Source: Crocinitomicaceae bacterium
Lineage (GTDB): Bacteria; Bacteroidota; Bacteroidia; Flavobacteriales_D; Crocinitomicaceae
DNA length: 9,508 nucleotides
Assembly: GCA_002696025.1 (NCBI GenBank)
Contig: NZQU01000063.1
Location: forward strand, 1-9,508
Direction: 5' to 3'
Shown: positions 9,001-9,508 of the stretch, piece after piece
Layout of the letters: each line of letters begins with the position of its first letter
How positions within the stretch are numbered: position 1 is the first letter of the stretch
Position numbers and translations under genes: made by a program
The notes under the pieces: generated by a model
Seen by the model: the letters and a program-made list of their open reading frames with translations, nothing else
Databases searched by the model: none
What the model was told of the DNA's origin: nothing

Positions 9001-9508
9001 TAAAAGCTAAAATAAATAAAACAACTAAATTAATTGATGAAGTAAGTGATTATACATATTCTATAATTGATATAAATACAGATGACGAAGATAATAGTAT
9101 TAAAAAATGTATGTGGACACATAATAGTAATGGTCATACAAGTTTAGATTATGGAACATTTGATATAGGTAGTCATTTTACAACTGATATATGGAATATT
9201 AATTATATATTAGGTGTATCACCAGAATTAGGAGATAAATTTTTAGTAAAATACAAATCAAATACAGGTGTTGTTAGAATTGATAAAATATTAAATTTAG
9301 ATTATCCAGAATATGGTATGGTACCTACAAGTGTTCAACTAAGATGGCTTGATTGGAAAGAAATTAAAGAATTTCCATTAATTAAATCTCAGAAAAACAT
9401 ATATGTTGAAAATCATTATAATCAAAATATAATTTCAAATAATATTTGTATATCAAAAGATAATGATAGTACAAGTGATACATTATTTTCTGCTTCTTGT
9501 AGTAATGT
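1..9508 (+). CDS. Giant multidomain protein, partial at both ends (at least 3,168 residues), probable modular binding/surface protein
   Basis: The first complete codon is at base 3. The frame stays open for 3,168 codons and ends in two bases of an unfinished codon; the start and stop both lie outside. The protein is rich in Asn, Lys, Ile, Tyr and Asp, with Cys scattered throughout and about 27 Trp. Visible modules in order are: Trp-ending lectin-like repeats (141-190, 346-404), a charged helical stretch (407-503), a helical block (993-1123), a duplicated SPNSD segment (1575-1771), a six-Cys PAN/Apple-like domain (1833-1898), a G/S/T linker (2227-2251), tandem beta-trefoil-like units (2259-2615), a concanavalin/laminin-G-like segment (2690-2840) and another Trp repeat (2901-2945). 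I recognise no catalytic motif, signal peptide or transmembrane helix. The module set suggests adhesion or glycan/protein binding, perhaps on a giant-virus particle or cell surface; that role is inference. The coding frame itself is near certain, the function is not. It could also be a polyprotein, because Gly-Gly pairs sit near several module borders. Confidence 0.96.
423..572 (+). repeat. Lectin-like beta repeat 1 (residues 141-190), ends in KWRFI
   Basis: This in-frame protein repeat has an aromatic/beta strand, then an N-D turn, then KYYMYLYI, and about 25 residues later a Trp strand (KWRFIRT). The same order (strand, polar turn, Y-[LIY]-x-[LIA], gap, W-[KRI]-hydrophobic) recurs at 346-404, 2156-2196, 2263-2347, 2451-2507 and 2901-2945. 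Such a layout is typical of ricin- or fascin-like beta-trefoil lobes. The match is by pattern only and the copies are strongly diverged. Confidence 0.35.
1038..1214 (+). repeat. Lectin-like beta repeat 2 (residues 346-404), ends in LWIV
   Basis: The copy starts with LVYYKIQN, continues with KYLFLDTSTNKVIW and closes with FLWIVQNSK. It is one of the clearer copies: a YxI strand, a short polar turn, a YLFL strand and a closing Leu-Trp strand. It sits directly before the charged helical stretch, so it probably ends the N-terminal beta-rich part of the visible protein. The fold assignment is inference. Confidence 0.4.
1221..1511 (+). other. Charged helical / possible coiled-coil segment (residues 407-503)
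   Basis: This segment is poor in aromatic residues and Gly and rich in Lys, Glu, Gln, Asn, Ile, Leu and Met, as in QEAIKEKQETYNKML and EKTKIEKEFLKKLLEKK. Hydrophobic residues fall at roughly heptad spacing in the second half. It likely acts as a helical spacer or oligomerisation stretch between beta-rich parts. It ends at a double Gly-Gly motif (GGQKGG), a natural break in secondary structure. A coiled-coil prediction was not run. Confidence 0.4.
1509..1541 (+). other. Doubled AAAGGAGG purine tract followed by an in-frame ATG
   Basis: AAAGGAGGA is at 1509-1517, AAAGGAGGA again at 1521-1529 (with the following G it reads AAAGGAGGAG), and an in-frame ATG lies at 1539-1541. In a bacterium or phage the second copy would pass as a strong Shine-Dalgarno site at normal spacing for an internal start. 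In the reading frame it encodes KKGGQKGG followed by VITM. No stop codon precedes it, so the upstream frame runs straight through. In a giant virus or eukaryote the resemblance would be a by-product of Lys and Gly codons. It does not decide a start here. Confidence 0.25.
2007..2270 (+). other. Possible beta-sandwich (galactose-binding-like) segment (residues 669-756)
   Basis: Alternating hydrophobic strands are seen: IRINFSNIGNKDLEISQIII, then DVYVYY, a Gly/Trp turn (KGKWLKP) and IYDFSIRLQND. A strand of the form IRI, an Asn-rich turn, a Leu-x-Ile-x-x-Ile strand and a closing S-I-R-L strand is reminiscent of galactose-binding-like (F5/8 type C) domains. The usual Trp/Gly signature residues are not convincingly present. 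I only claim an all-beta segment and offer the fold as one option. Confidence 0.2.
2979..3371 (+). other. Hydrophobic helical block (residues 993-1123)
   Basis: Long runs rich in Ile, Leu, Phe, Asn and Lys, almost free of Gly and with a single Pro near the end, follow one another: YKIFIDKIKNIIKFISNIK, DVIIEINDIIDYYFSDY, HYLINLVLDIIHNIQQKY and TFIDILYNMINYF. The spacing of hydrophobic residues fits amphipathic helices packed as a bundle rather than membrane helices, since each is broken by Lys, Asp or Asn. The family is not recognised. It separates the N-terminal beta-rich part from the duplicated SPNSD region. Confidence 0.4.
3372..4724 (+). other. Unassigned part of the giant protein (residues 1124-1574)
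   Basis: The frame is open throughout and codon use matches the rest. The sequence is rich in N, K, I, Y and L, with likely helices (VNKIINKKLNIYGI, YITVNNLLLKEILPF) and short beta stretches (KLYLYLNKFRYEVNI, INYYVEFTKI, SWVKEEANLL). There is no cysteine-rich cluster and no recognised motif. Short AAT runs give Asn tracts such as NNNN near 4576. I see no RNA gene or regulatory element in it. Confidence 0.6.
4725..4880 (+). repeat. SPNSD segment, copy A (residues 1575-1626)
   Basis: The copy starts with SPNSDDMLIL, continues with FEFEKV and ends with YRINLKYSLEKNIF. Copy B begins 156 residues downstream with SPNSDYFVIE, then GEFLKAKKI and LRINLEFVKTNIV. The shared order SPNSD - hydrophobic strand - EF - RINL[KE][YF] - K-N-I suggests an internal duplication, well diverged except for the SPNSD signature. 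The function is unknown. Confidence 0.4.
5193..5315 (+). repeat. SPNSD segment, copy B (residues 1731-1771)
   Basis: This is the second copy of the SPNSD-marked segment, about 11 residues shorter than copy A between the EF and RINL landmarks. Its strand VIENKSGEFLKAKKI also resembles the first strand pair of the lectin-like repeats (polar turn, then [YF]-L-x-A), so the duplicated unit may itself be lectin-like. It lies just upstream of the PAN-like domain, separated by the LTGGQK motif. Confidence 0.4.
5499..5696 (+). other. PAN/Apple-like six-cysteine domain (residues 1833-1898)
   Basis: Six Cys codons encode residues 1833, 1858, 1862, 1868, 1882 and 1898, giving C-x24-C-x3-C-x5-C-x13-C-x15-C. 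The core reads FECRELCNTKDTCSGFSM, followed by a KKICKTY strand. That is the established PAN/Apple layout: a helix carrying C-x3-C, then C-x-x-F, then a strand with the fifth Cys. Known PAN domains use these cysteines for disulfides and bind proteins or glycans; they occur in plasminogen, apicomplexan microneme adhesins and other extracellular proteins. It is the densest Cys cluster in the window. The domain implies an oxidised, extracellular or particle-exposed setting, unless the virus supplies its own thiol oxidation. This is the best-supported domain call here. Confidence 0.72.
6468..6590 (+). repeat. Lectin-like beta repeat 3 (residues 2156-2196), ends in LWKFNLY
   Basis: The pattern is LFTIFENNKYYLYLDNDNF followed by a polar loop and YLWKFNLY. 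It matches the strand-turn-strand-LW layout of the other copies, closest to the copy at residues 2901-2945 (FYILNKENKYLSI ... LWKLYDI). It closes the beta-rich part that follows the PAN-like domain and lies about 90 bases before the G/S/T linker. Confidence 0.45.
6681..6755 (+). other. Gly/Ser/Thr-rich linker (residues 2227-2251)
   Basis: Twenty of 25 residues are Gly, Ser or Thr, with one Asn, one Lys and no Ile, in contrast to the N/K/I-rich remainder. It includes GTSGSSGTNTQSTTTTSGSK. The base composition is locally less AT-rich and includes a rare TCC codon. Such sequences are flexible and often O-glycosylated in extracellular proteins. It separates the PAN-containing part from the tandem trefoil-like units, so it is probably a hinge between two modules. 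Confidence 0.7.
6777..7301 (+). repeat. Beta-trefoil-like unit 1 (residues 2259-2433)
   Basis: The unit opens with NNLVNGNSYYIKSKNNEYIC, close to the ricin-type lobe opening (L-x-N/D-G-x-Y-x-I, polar turn, Y-L/I). Then comes MWKLDI with IYKFYNIKHDIYLNISEGDN, which has the QxW-like order 'W-K-L ... Y-x-I/F-x-N ... Y-L-x-[IV]'. It closes with SWAFINPN. The length of about 175 residues fits a trefoil (usually near 140) with one insertion, roughly residues 2280-2340. Unit 2 follows with the same landmarks. Ricin-type trefoils usually bind carbohydrates, but binding residues cannot be assigned here. Confidence 0.45.
7350..7847 (+). repeat. Beta-trefoil-like unit 2 (residues 2450-2615)
   Basis: The unit opens with NLENGKIYRIIN, matching NLVNGNSYYIKS of unit 1, then TYLTIND. 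The second lobe reads LWRCIINKDNTYSFELVKSG followed by NKLGDENGN, a good likeness to the 'W-x-[LI]-x(4-6)-Y-x-[IL]-x-N-x-x-S-G-x-x-L' pattern of ricin-type lobes. The third lobe has KFYIQHSTNEYYNIINSKN, and SDWIISCKS closes it, equivalent to NSWAFINPN of unit 1. The unit starts 191 residues after unit 1, so the two are tandem copies. Confidence 0.5.
8070..8530 (+). other. Concanavalin/laminin-G-like beta segment (residues 2690-2842)
   Basis: A run of beta strands, GFTLETEISCKTI, NNISIILDADNHYYTIRFIN and NMKICAPDI, is followed by ASIHLTYDNEFLNIYINNKL and ISFF. The last part has the classic laminin-G/pentraxin-like order 'H-[IL]-x-[IL]-x-[YV]-D ... L-x-[IL]-Y-[IV]-[ND]-[NG]-x-L', in which a strand carrying His/Tyr-Asp precedes the short Y-I-N-x turn. 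Its length is near that of such jelly-roll domains. These domains commonly bind glycans or matrix proteins. Metal-binding residues could not be placed, so this is a fold-level suggestion only. Confidence 0.4.
8703..8837 (+). repeat. Lectin-like beta repeat (residues 2901-2945), ends in LWKLYDI
   Basis: NYFYILNKENKYLSIISDEK is followed by a polar loop and CLWKLYDI. It shares the strand-turn-Y-L-x-[IL] plus Leu-Trp-Lys layout with the copies at residues 2156-2196 and 2263-2347. The 'KYLSI' step is also reminiscent of the fascin lobe motif (GKYLSA). It suggests that lectin-like architecture resumes after the concanavalin-like segment. Confidence 0.45.
8838..9508 (+). other. Unassigned C-terminal part of the visible protein (residues 2946-3168, cut by window end)
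   Basis: The frame remains open to the end. Alternating short strands include PKYINIIEG, KFLVKYKSNTGVVRI and VQLRWLDWKEI. Several aromatic and Gly-containing turns occur (CMWTHNSNGH, TSLDYGTFDIGSHF), and the sequence is less Asn-rich than the middle of the protein. The last residues, TLFSASCSN, are cut inside the next codon. No known family was recognised. The composition suggests another folded beta module continuing past the window. Confidence 0.5.

Noticed and set aside
1..9508. Non-coding AT-rich region, origin or mitochondrial DNA
   Set aside because: A continuous frame with balanced amino-acid use, conserved Cys spacing, about 27 Trp and repeated protein motifs shows it is coding. No TGA-Trp codons of the common mitochondrial codes are seen.
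1..9508. Plasmodium-type chromosome as the most likely source
   Set aside because: Base composition and PAN-like domains would fit, but the long homopolymeric Asn/Lys tracts common in such genes are absent. It is left as an alternative, not chosen.

Overview
The window is one uninterrupted protein-coding stretch. Reading the + strand from base 3 gives 3,168 consecutive sense codons with no TAA, TAG or TGA up to the last two bases. Neither the start nor the stop codon is inside the window. By eye the DNA is over 80% A+T, and in such DNA stop codons litter the other five frames, so an open frame this long cannot be chance. I see no intergenic region, tRNA, rRNA, CRISPR, insertion sequence, promoter or terminator.

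Organism: codon choice is pushed to the A/T extreme. Leu is almost always TTA, Arg is mostly AGA with a few CGT, every Cys I read is TGT, and Trp is TGG. There is no sign of a changed genetic code. Extreme A+T, a giant intron-free frame, a protein rich in Asn, Lys and Ile, and eukaryote-style domains (PAN/Apple, lectin-like beta folds) together suggest a nucleocytoplasmic large DNA virus ('giant virus') of a protist. An AT-rich protist genome or a low-GC bacterium cannot be excluded. The lineage is inference; no hallmark gene is present.

Layout of the protein (residue 1 = codon at base 3): residues 1-405 are beta-rich with two lectin-like repeats ending in a Trp motif. Residues 407-503 are charged and helical, ending in a double Gly-Gly motif (504-509). 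Residues 510-990 are mixed, with one weak beta-sandwich candidate (669-756). Residues 993-1123 form a hydrophobic helical block. Residues 1124-1570 are unassigned, N/K/I-rich sequence. Residues 1575-1771 hold two related segments marked by the same SPNSD signature. Residues 1833-1898 form a six-cysteine PAN/Apple-like domain. Residues 1900-2200 are beta-rich and end in another Trp repeat. Residues 2227-2251 are a Gly/Ser/Thr linker of quite different composition. Residues 2259-2615 are two tandem beta-trefoil-like units. Residues 2690-2840 are a concanavalin/laminin-G-like segment. Residues 2901-2945 are a further Trp repeat, and the remainder is unassigned up to the cut end.

Taken together this looks like a giant modular binding protein (adhesin, surface or virion fibre type), with several probable carbohydrate- or protein-binding beta modules strung along helical and linker segments. 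No catalytic motif was recognised. I saw no clear signal peptide or membrane anchor, but both termini lie outside the window.
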